6,906 nucleotides of DNA from an uncultured Ignavibacteria bacterium (GTDB lineage Bacteria > Bacteroidota > Ignavibacteria > SZUA-365), in the NCBI GenBank assembly GCA_913060595.1, contig CAJXSA010000211.1, forward strand, positions 1-6,906. The letters are read 5' to 3'. The notes under the pieces are model-generated. The model was not told where the DNA came from, did not search any database, and was given only the letters and a program-made list of their open reading frames with translations. Position 1 is the stretch's first letter. Each line of letters opens with the position of its first letter. Positions 1 to 6,394 of the stretch are shown in pieces. The translations under genes were made by a program, and so were the position numbers.

Positions 1-375
1 CAGCGAGGTGATGGTGCTGCCGGTGTTGTTGACCAGGCGCACGCCCCACCAGAAATCCCCGGCCGCACTGTTGCCCGAACCGACGGATCCCAGGGCGCGG
101 TCGCTCGCGGTCCCCGTTCCGTAGCTGTAGAGGTTGCCGGAATTGCTCGTGCCGCTGTTTGCGACGATGGTATTTCCCGATCCGGTGCGGGCGTGGTACC
201 AGCCCGTGACGGTGCTGTTGTCCGTCCACGTGCCGCTGCCGCTGCTGATCAGCGTGTTGAAATCCTGCGTCGATGCGGTGCTCAGCGCGGTCAGCGAGAC
301 CTGCGCGTGCAGCGGGAATGTGAGTCCCACCGCAAGCAGCACCGACATGACGATTGCGTGTCGCGTTTTCATCAT
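1..375 (-). CDS. Secreted protein, N-terminal part (partial, runs off the window start)
   Basis: The 125 visible residues begin with a signal peptide: a basic start (MMKTRH), a hydrophobic core at about residues 8-20, and a probable cleavage after Ala24 (FPLHA|Q), which leaves an N-terminal glutamine. The mature part is rich in Ser, Gly, Thr and Asn and contains GWYHARTGSGN (about 58-68), a YSYG turn and a DRALG motif. It ends in WWGVRLVNNTGSTITSL. This resembles the N-terminal beta-rich module of large extracellular proteins in FCB-group and other environmental bacteria, which often carry later lamin-tail, nuclease or C-terminal sorting domains; none of those parts can be seen here. Two adjacent ATGs (375 and 372) are possible starts. 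An AGAGG lies 4 nt before the first and 7 nt before the second, so the second may be used. The gene diverges from the SET gene. Export is well supported; the function is unknown. Confidence 0.8.
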   Translation of the reverse strand, partial: MMKTRHAIVMSVLLAVGLTFPLHAQVSLTALSTASTQDFNTLISSGSGTWTDNSTVTGWYHARTGSGNTIVANSGTSNSGNLYSYGTGTASDRALGSVGSGNSAAGDFWWGVRLVNNTGSTITSL

Positions 376-599
376 GTTTCCTCTGCCTTGATTGAAATTC
401 GAACGATTTGCCACTTGAATTAGAGGAATTTAGAAAATTCTTCGCAGAAGCGGTAGAAAAAAATGTGAGAATACCGTTCGGAAACGTCCTGCCAGGCACG
501 GGAGAAACTTGTCCGTATGCCCCGCATCGGGTAGATTGTGGAGAACGCGGTCGCCAGGCGGCCGAAAATCATTTCTCTCGCACCAGCCGAACCGCTCCC
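376..599. other. Divergent intergenic region between the secreted-protein gene and the SET gene
   Basis: This stretch must carry the promoters for both flanking genes. The only clear signal is the ribosome binding site of the minus-strand gene (AGAGG on the minus strand, positions 380-384). I see no convincing -35/-10 pair or TAnnTTTG box on either strand. The SET reading frame stays open back to a TTG at 408, but its residues before Met at 600 do not look like part of a SET protein. Confidence 0.5.
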
Positions 600-1172
600 A
601 TGGGAAAAAAACGCACGCCCTTTTTCATCGTCCGCCGCTCGCCGCTTCACGGACTCGGCGCATTCGCCGCAAGAAAAATCCGCAAGGGGACGCGGGTCGC
701 CGAATACCTCGGTGAACGCATTTCCAGCGAGGAGGGCAGCCGCCGCTATGACGATGACGCCTCCGATTCCCCTCATGTCCTGCTGTTTTCCATCGACGAA
801 CATACCGTGCTCGACGCCGCGGTCGGCGGCAGCGACGCGCAGTACATCAATCACAGCTGCGAACCGAATTGTGAATCGGAAATTATCGACGGCAGGGCCT
901 TCGTCATCGCCCTCCGCACCATCCGGGAAGGGGAGGAGATCACCTACGACTATCACCTCGATTACGAGGGGAAGCAGACCGAGGAAATCCGCCGCAAGTT
1001 CGCCTGCCGCTGCGGCGCCGCCACCTGCCGCGGAACCATGCTGGAACCGCCGGCAGAGGAACAACCCCGAAAAAAGAAAAAAAATCGGAAGAAGGGGAAA
1101 GGGAAGGACGTGAAGGCTGGGAAAAGGAAGGATGGAAAGATGAAGAAGGGGAAAAAGGCGAAGGGGAAGTAG
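600..1172 (+). CDS. SET-domain protein-lysine N-methyltransferase with post-SET motif and lysine-rich tail
   Basis: This 190-residue protein is predicted to transfer methyl groups from S-adenosylmethionine to lysines of a protein substrate. The SET fold fills residues 7-147. It shows the SAM-binding HGLGAFAARKI segment (17-27), the pseudoknot motif NHSCEPNC (84-91), and GEEITYDY (111-118) with the catalytic-site tyrosine. It ends in a post-SET CxCx4C (Cys136, Cys138, Cys143), which with Cys87 should bind one zinc. From residue 157 on, 18 of the last 34 residues are Lys and 3 are Arg, interspersed with Gly. This histone-H1-like tail could bind nucleic acid or be a self-methylation target. The ATG at 600 fits the domain start, but no Shine-Dalgarno precedes it; a TTG at 408 would add 64 residues of unconvincing sequence. 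Tandem stops TAG-TAA close the frame. The gene stands alone, convergent with the DHOD-like gene. Domain assignment is firm; the substrate is unknown. Confidence 0.88.
   Translation: MGKKRTPFFIVRRSPLHGLGAFAARKIRKGTRVAEYLGERISSEEGSRRYDDDASDSPHVLLFSIDEHTVLDAAVGGSDAQYINHSCEPNCESEIIDGRAFVIALRTIREGEEITYDYHLDYEGKQTEEIRRKFACRCGAATCRGTMLEPPAEEQPRKKKKNRKKGKGKDVKAGKRKDGKMKKGKKAKGK
1070..1169 (+). repeat. Low-complexity polypurine tract encoding the lysine-rich tail
   Basis: The plus strand is almost entirely A and G for about 100 bp, with AAGG/AAGGGG-like units and two homopolymer runs, six A at 1070-1075 and eight A at 1077-1084, separated by a single G. It encodes the Lys/Gly tail of the SET protein. 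Such tracts are prone to replication slippage; a one-base change here would alter only the tail and leave the SET domain intact. Confidence 0.8.
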
Positions 1173-1187
1173 TAACGGGGTGGAAAT

Positions 1188-1219
1188 AAAAAGTCACCCT
1201 GCGCGAAACACAGGGTGAC
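1188..1219 (-). terminator. Rho-independent terminator of the PFOR operon
   Basis: A perfect 9-bp stem (GTCACCCTG at 1193-1201 pairs with CAGGGTGAC at 1211-1219) encloses a 9-nt loop. Read on the minus strand, the stem is followed at once by TTTTTATTT, the usual U-tract, 57 bp past the stop of the DHOD-like gene. On the plus strand no T-run follows, so it should not work as well for the convergent SET gene, although the hairpin lies just after that gene too. Confidence 0.85.
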
Positions 1220-1275
1220 CAATCAGTCAGAACTAGAACTATCCGGTCATTTATCGAACTGGCCGGTCATCGCCC

Positions 1276-2274
1276 TTAAATGGTGACTTTCCAGCTGTTG
1301 AGGGCCTTCATGTAGTTGGCGCGTTCGAACGCGGCGGGTTCGGCCACGGAGCGCTGGCTCATGCTGCCTTTCATCTGCGTGACGGAGCTGTATTCCTTTT
1401 CTTCCATCCACTGCTGCAGGTCGGCGAGTACCGTCGCGAGGTGCTGGGGACCTTTTTCGAGAAGGACGGAGCAGAGCATGGCGACGTCGGCGCCGGCCAT
1501 GAGCATTTTCAGCGCGTCCTGCGCGGAGTGCACGCCCGTGGTGGCGGCCATGTTCGCCTTGATGTGTCCGTAGAGAATGGCAATCCAGCGCAGCGGGAGA
1601 CGGTTTTCCGCCGGAGTGCTCAGGTTGACGGTGGGAACGACTTCCAGCTGCTCGAGGTCGAAATCGGGCTGGTAGAAGCGGTTGAAGAGCACAAGGGCGT
1701 CCGCGCCAGCTTCGTCGAGCTTCGTGGCCATGCTGGCCATGGTCGTGAAGTACGGGCTCAGCTTCATCGCCACGGGAATGGAGACGGCGCCCTTGATGCG
1801 CTTGAGGTCTTCGACGTAAATGTTTTCGATTTCCTTGGCGCTGAAGCGGGTATCGGTGGGTATGTAGTACACGTTCAGCTCGAGACCGTCGGCGCCCGCG
1901 TCTTCAATTTTCTTCGCGTACTCCAGCCATCCGCCGGCGGACACGCCGTTGAGGCTGCCGATAATGGGTATGGCAGTGGAGTCCTTGGCCGAGCGGATGT
2001 GCTCGAGGTACTCGTCGGGACCGAGGTTGTAGTCTTCCGCTTCCGGGAAATAGCTGACGGCTTCCTGGTAGCTTTCAGTGCCCTGGGCGAGGAAGTGGTC
2101 GAGTTCGCGCTGCTCATGCTCGATCTGTTCTTCGAACAGCGAATACATGACGATGGCCGATGCGCCGGCGTCCTCGAGGCGTTTGATGTTGTCGAGGTCG
2201 CGCGACAGCGGCGAGGCCGAAGGGACGAGCGGGTTTTTCAGCTGCAGTCCCATGTAGGTTGTGGTAAGATCCAT
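1276..2274 (-). CDS. Dihydroorotate dehydrogenase-like FMN protein, second gene of the PFOR operon
   Basis: This 332-residue TIM-barrel flavoprotein belongs to the PyrD-like family. It opens with TTTYMGLQLKNPLVPSASPL, typical of DHODs. Near the C-terminus, TTGVHSAQDALKMLMAGADV (245-264) followed by VLLEKGP matches the FMN-phosphate-binding end of the barrel. Class 1A DHODs (Lactococcus lactis numbering from memory) use Lys43, Asn127, Cys130, Asn132 and Lys164. Here Asn134 and Lys171 (MKLSPYF, 170-176) match Asn127 and Lys164. However, the NxSCPN loop reads NVYYIP (134-139), so the catalytic Cys is Tyr137, and the TKSS segment reads VMYS (42-45), without the lysine. True pyrimidine synthesis is therefore unlikely, and pyrD should not be assigned. 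It lies 87 bp after nifJ on the same strand, with its own good ribosome binding site (GAGGA, 7 nt before ATG). I infer a redox role tied to PFOR; substrate and electron partner are unknown. Confidence 0.9.
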   Translation of the reverse strand: MDLTTTYMGLQLKNPLVPSASPLSRDLDNIKRLEDAGASAIVMYSLFEEQIEHEQRELDHFLAQGTESYQEAVSYFPEAEDYNLGPDEYLEHIRSAKDSTAIPIIGSLNGVSAGGWLEYAKKIEDAGADGLELNVYYIPTDTRFSAKEIENIYVEDLKRIKGAVSIPVAMKLSPYFTTMASMATKLDEAGADALVLFNRFYQPDFDLEQLEVVPTVNLSTPAENRLPLRWIAILYGHIKANMAATTGVHSAQDALKMLMAGADVAMLCSVLLEKGPQHLATVLADLQQWMEEKEYSSVTQMKGSMSQRSVAEPAAFERANYMKALNSWKVTI

Positions 2275-2318
2275 GCGTCTATCCTCAGGTTTCTGTTATG
2301 ATCTTCCGTGGTAAGGGA

Positions 2319-2350
2319 GGGTACGGCGGCGCCGCAGCGCCGCCGTGCCC
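2319..2350 (-). promoter_or_regulatory. Strong intercistronic hairpin between nifJ and the DHOD-like gene
   Basis: Arms 2319-2332 and 2337-2350 pair over 14 positions around a 4-nt loop. On the plus strand the only imperfect pair is a T-G; in the minus-strand transcript it becomes one A-C mismatch. The sequence is almost all G and C (GGCGGCGC/GCGCCGCC). No T-run follows in either direction, so it is not a standard intrinsic terminator. It starts 12 nt after the nifJ stop codon. Likely roles are protecting the 3' end of the nifJ message or lowering expression of the second gene. Confidence 0.6.
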
Positions 2351-2361
2351 CGTCGCGTTCG

Positions 2362-5300
2362 TTATTCCGCTGCCGTCTCGTCGGTCGCCGGTGCGGCCGG
2401 GACGCTGATGGCTTCGTACAGGTTTTCGAGCTCCTGGTAGTACTTCTGACGGTTGTCGACATGCGCCTGCGCCATGCCCATGAGGCGGTTCGCCTCGTCG
2501 GGCTTGCTCTTGAACAGCATGTTGAAGCGCGTCTCCGTCGTGATGAAGTCCTTGACCGAAATCTTCGCCGGCTTGGAATCGAGCTTGAAGGGATTCTTGC
2601 CCTCGGCAGCGAGATCCGGATTGAAGCGGTACAGCGGCCAGAGGCCGGATTCGACCAGTGCCTTCTGCTGATCCATGCCCTTGGACATGTCGATGCCGTG
2701 CGCGATGCAGTGGCTGTAGGCGATGATCAGCGAGGGACCGTCGTAGGCTTCGGCCTCGATGAAGGCCTTGAGCGTCTGCGCGTCGTTGGCGCCCATGGCG
2801 ACCTGCGCGACGTACACGGTGCCGTAGCTCATGGCCATCAGCCCGAGATCCTTTTTCGCGATGGGCTTGCCGCCGGCCGCGAATTTCGCGACGGCGCCGA
2901 TCGGGGTGGCCTTGGACATCTGACCGCCGGTGTTGGAGTACACCTCGGTGTCCATGACGAGCACGTTCACGTTCTTGCCCGAGGCGAGCACGTGATCAAG
3001 ACCGCCGTAGCCGATGTCGTATGCCCAGCCGTCGCCGCCCATGATCCAGACGCTGCGACGGATGAGGAAGTCGGCCACCGACAGCAGGCGCGTTGCTTCC
3101 GGCGAGCTCATGCCGCCGAGCTTCTCCTTCAGCGCGGTGACACGCGTACGCTGTTCGGCGATGCCCGCCTCGGTTTTCTGATCGTTGTCAAGCAGACCGC
3201 GCACCAGGTCTTCCCCGATGTCACCGGCCATGCGCATGAGCAGCTCGCGTGCGAAGCGGTTCTGCTGATCGATGGTCAGGCGGAAGCCGAAACCGAATTC
3301 CGCATTGTCTTCGAACAGGGAGTTGGACCATGTCGGACCCTGGCCGTCGGCGTTGACCGCCCACGGCGTGGTCGGCAGGTTGCCGCCGTAGATGGAAGAA
3401 CAGCCCGTGGCGTTGGCCACGATCATGCGGTCGCCGAAGAGCTGGCTGGTGAGCTTGACATACGGCGTCTCGCCGCAGCCCGAGCAGGCGCCGGAGAATT
3501 CGAACAGCGGCTGCAGCAGCTGCGATCCCTTGATGGTGTCGACGCGGCAGGTTGTGCGGTCGAACTCGGGGATGTTGAGGAAGAAGTCCCAGTTCTCGCG
3601 TTCCTGTTCGCGAAGAGGCGGCTGCGGCACCATGTTGATGGCCTTCAGGCGCACTTCCGACTTGTTCTTCGCGGGACAGACCTCCACGCAGAGCGCGCAG
3701 CCGGTGCAGTCCTCGGGCGCCACCTGGATCGAGTACTTGAGTCCCTTGTATTCCTTGCCCTTGGCGTCGGTGTATTTGAAGTTCGCAGGCGCATTGGCCA
3801 CTTCCTTCTCGTCGAACACCTTGATGCGAATGGTGGCGTGCGGACACACCATGGCGCACTTGTTGCACTGGATGCAGGTCTCGGTATCCCACTCGGGGAT
3901 TTCGAGTGCGATGTTGCGCTTCTCCCACATGGTCGTGGCGGTGGGGAAGGTGCCGTCGACGGGGAGCATGCTCGTCGGAATGTCGTCGCCGTGACCTGCG
4001 ATCATCATCGAGGTGACCTCACGCACGAATTCCGGTGCCTTGTCCGACACCACCGGCGGCATTTCGATGCTGCTCGTGGCCGCGGCGGGCACGGTCACTT
4101 CGTGCAGGTTTTCAAGCGTCTGGTCGACGGCGTTGAAGTTCATCTGCACGATGCGGTCGCCCTTGCTTCCGTAGGTCTTCTTGATGGCGTCCTTGATGCT
4201 CGCGATGGCCTCGTCCTTGGGCAGGATGCCGGAAATCGCGAAGAAACAGGTCTGCATGATGGTGTTCACGCGGGCGCCCATGCCGGTCGCCTCGGCCACC
4301 TTGTACCCGTCGATGACGAAGAATTTCAGTTTCTTGTCGATGATCGTCTGCTGCACCATGCGCGGAATTTTGTCCCACACCTCGTCCGCGCCGTAGGGCG
4401 AGTTGAGCAGGAAGGTTCCGCCCTCGATGATATGGGAGAGCATGTCGAACTTCTCGAGGAAGAAGAACTGATGGCAGGCGACGAACTTGGCGGAGTTGAT
4501 CAGGTAGGTGCTCTTGATCGGCCGCGGTCCGAAGCGCAGATGCGAGGTGGTCATCGAGCCGGACTTCTTCGAATCGTAGACGAAGTAGCCCTGGGCATGG
4601 AAATCCGTGCCTTCGCCGATGATCTTGATCGAATTCTTGTTCGCGCCGACCGTGCCGTCCGCTCCGAGTCCGTAGAACATGCCGCGGAACACATCGTCGG
4701 GTTCCATGCTGAAATGCGGATCGTAGTCCAGGCTGCTGTGGGTGACGTCTTCCTTGATGCCGATGGTGAAATGGTTCTTCGGCTTGTCCGCCGCGAGATT
4801 GTCGAAGACGCTCTTGACCATCGACGGAGTGAATTCCTTCGAGGACAGGCCGTAGCGTCCGCCGACGACCTTCGGGTAGGCGGCCATCGGAAGGTTGCCT
4901 TCGGTCATGGCCTCGGCCAGCGCGGTGTGCACGTCCTGGTACAGCGGCTCACCCGCGGCGCCCGGCTCCTTGGTGCGGTCAAGCACGGCAATGGATTTGA
5001 CGGTGGCGGGAAGAGAAGCGACAAAATGCTTGATGGAGAAGGGACGGAAGAGGCGGACCTTGATCAGGCCGACTTTCTCGCCCTTCGCGACGAGGTATTC
5101 AACCGCTTCTTCGGCCGCACCGGCGCCCGAGCCCATCATGATGACCACGCGGTCCGCGTCCGGCGCACCGACGTAATCGAACAGCTTGTATTCGCGCCCG
5201 ACCACTTCGGCGAATTTGTCCATGGTTTCCTGCACGATGTCGGGACAGGCGTCGTAGAACGGATTGACCGTCTCACGGGCCTGGAAGAACACGTCCGGAT

Positions 5301-5964
5301 TCTGCGCGGTGCCGCGGATCACGGGCTTCTCGGGGGTGAGCGCGCGTGCGCGATGCGCCGCGATCAGATCATCGGGCAGCATGGCGAACATGTCCTCGTC
5401 CGACAGCTCCTCGATTTTCATGACCTCATGCGAAATGCGGAAACCGTCAAAGAAATGCACGAAGGGAACGCGTGAGCGCAGAGTCGCCGCCTGGGCGATC
5501 AGGGCGAAGTCCATCACCTCCTGCACGGAGTTGGAGGACAGCAGCGCGAATCCGGTCTGGCGCACGGCCATCACGTCGCTGTGGTCGCCGAAAATCGACA
5601 GCGCCTGCGCGGCCACCGAACGGGCGGAGACGTGAAACACCGTCGACGTCAGCTCGCCGGCGATTTTGTACATGTTCGGGATCATCAGGAGCAGTCCCTG
5701 CGACGCGGTGAACGTCGTGGTCAGCGATCCCGTCTGCAGCGCACCGTGCACGGCGCCGGACGCGCCGCCTTCGCTCTGCAGCTCGGAGACCACCGGCACG
5801 GTGCCCCAGATATTCGGCCTGTTCTGTGCAGACCAGGCATCCGCCCATTCGCCCATGTTGGAACTGGGCGTGATCGGGTAGATGGCACATACTTCGTTGG
5901 TCTTGTGCGCGACGAACGCGGCGGCTTCGTTGCCGTCGATCATCACTTTTTTCCGGTTGCTCAT
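2362..5964 (-). CDS. nifJ: Pyruvate:ferredoxin (flavodoxin) oxidoreductase, homodimeric type
   Basis: This 1200-residue cytoplasmic enzyme converts pyruvate, CoA and oxidised ferredoxin/flavodoxin to acetyl-CoA, CO2 and reduced carrier, using TPP and three [4Fe-4S] clusters. All fused domains are present in order. The N-terminal pyruvate/TPP domain has YPITPSS (29-35), Glu65 and Arg115. A transketolase-C-like domain covers about 260-390. The gamma domain runs from about 430 (YGLGADGTVGANK), and the EKR motif is at 681-683. Two ferredoxin clusters follow: Cys697/700/703/707 and Cys753/756/759/763. The TPP domain has GGDGWAYDIG (976-985) and NTGGQ (1011-1015). The proximal cluster uses Cys827, Cys830, Cys855 and Cys1086, a constant 15 residues beyond the Desulfovibrio africanus ligands as I recall them. 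The C-terminus lacks the extra domain VII of that enzyme. The ATG has AGAGG 6 nt upstream. It is first in an operon with the DHOD-like gene. No key residue is missing, so it should be active. Confidence 0.97.
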   Translation of the reverse strand: MSNRKKVMIDGNEAAAFVAHKTNEVCAIYPITPSSNMGEWADAWSAQNRPNIWGTVPVVSELQSEGGASGAVHGALQTGSLTTTFTASQGLLLMIPNMYKIAGELTSTVFHVSARSVAAQALSIFGDHSDVMAVRQTGFALLSSNSVQEVMDFALIAQAATLRSRVPFVHFFDGFRISHEVMKIEELSDEDMFAMLPDDLIAAHRARALTPEKPVIRGTAQNPDVFFQARETVNPFYDACPDIVQETMDKFAEVVGREYKLFDYVGAPDADRVVIMMGSGAGAAEEAVEYLVAKGEKVGLIKVRLFRPFSIKHFVASLPATVKSIAVLDRTKEPGAAGEPLYQDVHTALAEAMTEGNLPMAAYPKVVGGRYGLSSKEFTPSMVKSVFDNLAADKPKNHFTIGIKEDVTHSSLDYDPHFSMEPDDVFRGMFYGLGADGTVGANKNSIKIIGEGTDFHAQGYFVYDSKKSGSMTTSHLRFGPRPIKSTYLINSAKFVACHQFFFLEKFDMLSHIIEGGTFLLNSPYGADEVWDKIPRMVQQTIIDKKLKFFVIDGYKVAEATGMGARVNTIMQTCFFAISGILPKDEAIASIKDAIKKTYGSKGDRIVQMNFNAVDQTLENLHEVTVPAAATSSIEMPPVVSDKAPEFVREVTSMMIAGHGDDIPTSMLPVDGTFPTATTMWEKRNIALEIPEWDTETCIQCNKCAMVCPHATIRIKVFDEKEVANAPANFKYTDAKGKEYKGLKYSIQVAPEDCTGCALCVEVCPAKNKSEVRLKAINMVPQPPLREQERENWDFFLNIPEFDRTTCRVDTIKGSQLLQPLFEFSGACSGCGETPYVKLTSQLFGDRMIVANATGCSSIYGGNLPTTPWAVNADGQGPTWSNSLFEDNAEFGFGFRLTIDQQNRFARELLMRMAGDIGEDLVRGLLDNDQKTEAGIAEQRTRVTALKEKLGGMSSPEATRLLSVADFLIRRSVWIMGGDGWAYDIGYGGLDHVLASGKNVNVLVMDTEVYSNTGGQMSKATPIGAVAKFAAGGKPIAKKDLGLMAMSYGTVYVAQVAMGANDAQTLKAFIEAEAYDGPSLIIAYSHCIAHGIDMSKGMDQQKALVESGLWPLYRFNPDLAAEGKNPFKLDSKPAKISVKDFITTETRFNMLFKSKPDEANRLMGMAQAHVDNRQKYYQELENLYEAISVPAAPATDETAAE

Positions 5965-5970
5965 ACTGTA

Positions 5971-5975
5971 CCTCT
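5971..5975 (-). promoter_or_regulatory. Ribosome binding site of nifJ
   Basis: AGAGG on the minus strand, 6 nt before the ATG at 5964, is well placed and supports this start. Confidence 0.7.
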
Positions 5976-5997
5976 GTTTATCAGATCGGTTGTGACA

Positions 5998-6123
5998 TTA
6001 GCAGAAATGGCGGCGGTGTGTCTTCCGCGCGCAGTCCGTGCAGCGCTCCCCGCGCTGAGACGGACAATCCAAGTCATTGTTCGTGAAGGAATTGGACAAT
6101 GAGTCGGTCCGTTCAGAAGGCAT
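5998..6123 (-). CDS. Possible 41-residue cysteine-containing leader ORF upstream of nifJ
   Basis: An ATG at 6123 is preceded by GGAAAGGACAC, a plausible ribosome binding site. It opens a 41-codon frame ending in TAA 33 nt before the nifJ start. The peptide begins MPSERTDSLSNSFTNNDLD. Its second half is basic and holds four Cys (residues 20, 28, 31 and 41) and three His, with a CTDC pair, so metal binding is conceivable. I do not recognise it. The same frame is open upstream to 6288. A plus-strand frame overlaps it, and no conservation data are available, so it may be chance. If translated, it could be a small regulatory or accessory peptide of the PFOR operon, or an upstream ORF that controls nifJ translation. 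Confidence 0.2.
   Translation of the reverse strand: MPSERTDSLSNSFTNNDLDCPSQRGERCTDCARKTHRRHFC
6064..6102. repeat. Cluster of ACAAT/ATTGT inverted and direct repeats in the nifJ leader
   Basis: ACAAT occurs at 6064-6068 and 6096-6100, and ATTGT at 6076-6080. TCATTGT (6074-6080) and ACAATGA (6096-6102) form a 7-bp inverted repeat with a 15-nt gap, and GGACAAT recurs at 6062 and 6094. This could be an operator or an RNA hairpin in the nifJ leader, but it matches no regulator consensus I can name. Confidence 0.3.
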
Positions 6124-6134
6124 GTGTCCTTTCC

Positions 6135-6149
6135 GCTCCCCTCGGGAGC
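6135..6149. repeat. Short perfect hairpin in the nifJ leader
   Basis: GCTCCC-CTC-GGGAGC forms a 6-bp perfect stem with a 3-nt loop. On the minus strand it lies about 11 nt before the ATG of the possible leader ORF, next to its GGAAAGGA ribosome binding site, so it might influence access to that site. Confidence 0.35.
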
Positions 6150-6245
6150 CTCTGTCCACCGGCAGGCGGCCGGCGGGGGAATTCAAAGAATGCAGCTGTG
6201 GGATCCGGCGCGGGCGAATGCGCACGGATGGCAGGACAGGGCCGG

Positions 6246-6275
6246 ATTGTATCTGTGTTTTTCTGAAGCTGTCAA
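6246..6275 (-). promoter_or_regulatory. Near-consensus sigma-70-type promoter directed at nifJ
   Basis: On the minus strand TTGACA (6275-6270) is a 6/6 match to the -35 box, and TACAAT (6251-6246) is a 5/6 match to the -10 box, separated by 18 bp. Transcription would start near 6239, giving a leader of about 275 nt before nifJ. If the host uses the Bacteroidota housekeeping sigma factor, an alternative is TAATTTTG on the minus strand (6348-6341), which fits TAnnTTTG but has only a T-run at the -33 position. Confidence 0.5.
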
Positions 6276-6354
6276 AGCCTGTGTCCATTCGACGAAGGTG
6301 CTGCGTGTTTTTCGGATATAAAGATAGCTCTGTCCAGAAACAAAATTACGAGAA

Positions 6355-6387
6355 TTCACGCTCATAAAAAAATGAGATTCGCGTGAA
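6355..6387. repeat. Hairpin-forming inverted repeat with A7 loop
   Basis: TTCACG-CTCAT (6355-6365) pairs with ATGAG-(ATTCG)-CGTGAA (6372-6387): 11 pairs with a 5-nt bulge on the right arm, around a loop made of A. It lies 7 bp before the longer palindrome, and both contain GTGAA/TTCAC elements, so the two may be parts of one non-coding repeat element. Confidence 0.5.
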
Positions 6388-6394
6388 CTCCAGT

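Noticed and set aside
408..599. Upstream extension of the SET protein from a TTG codon.
   Set aside because: The 64 extra residues do not resemble SET-protein sequence, and the ATG at 600 fits the usual domain start. With no Shine-Dalgarno at either site, the extension cannot be fully excluded.
420..1064. A 214-codon minus-strand frame opposite the SET gene.
   Set aside because: The SET frame on the plus strand contains all family motifs; the antisense frame has none.
1229..1270. Small direct repeats after the operon: AGAACT twice in tandem (1229-1240) and CCGGTCAT at 1243 and 1263.
   Set aside because: They are too short and too few to support an attachment site, a mobile element end or an array.
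1441..2301. A 286-codon plus-strand frame antisense to the DHOD-like gene.
   Set aside because: It mirrors the codon positions of the real gene and shows no domain or ribosome binding site.
2308..5475. A 1055-codon open frame on the plus strand, antisense to nifJ.
   Set aside because: Its length follows from the high-GC codon usage of nifJ. The translation is a low-diversity mix rich in His, Arg, Val and Asp with no recognisable domain, while the minus-strand frame is a complete PFOR with every cofactor motif.
5990..5996. TTGTGAC as a possible Rex or CRP/FNR operator in front of nifJ.
   Set aside because: Only one half-site is present; no matching TCACAA half lies at the required spacing.
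6077..6367. A 96-codon plus-strand frame in the nifJ-aspS intergenic region.
   Set aside because: It has no ribosome binding site and an Arg/Ser/Cys-rich composition typical of chance frames, and it runs into the non-coding repeat.
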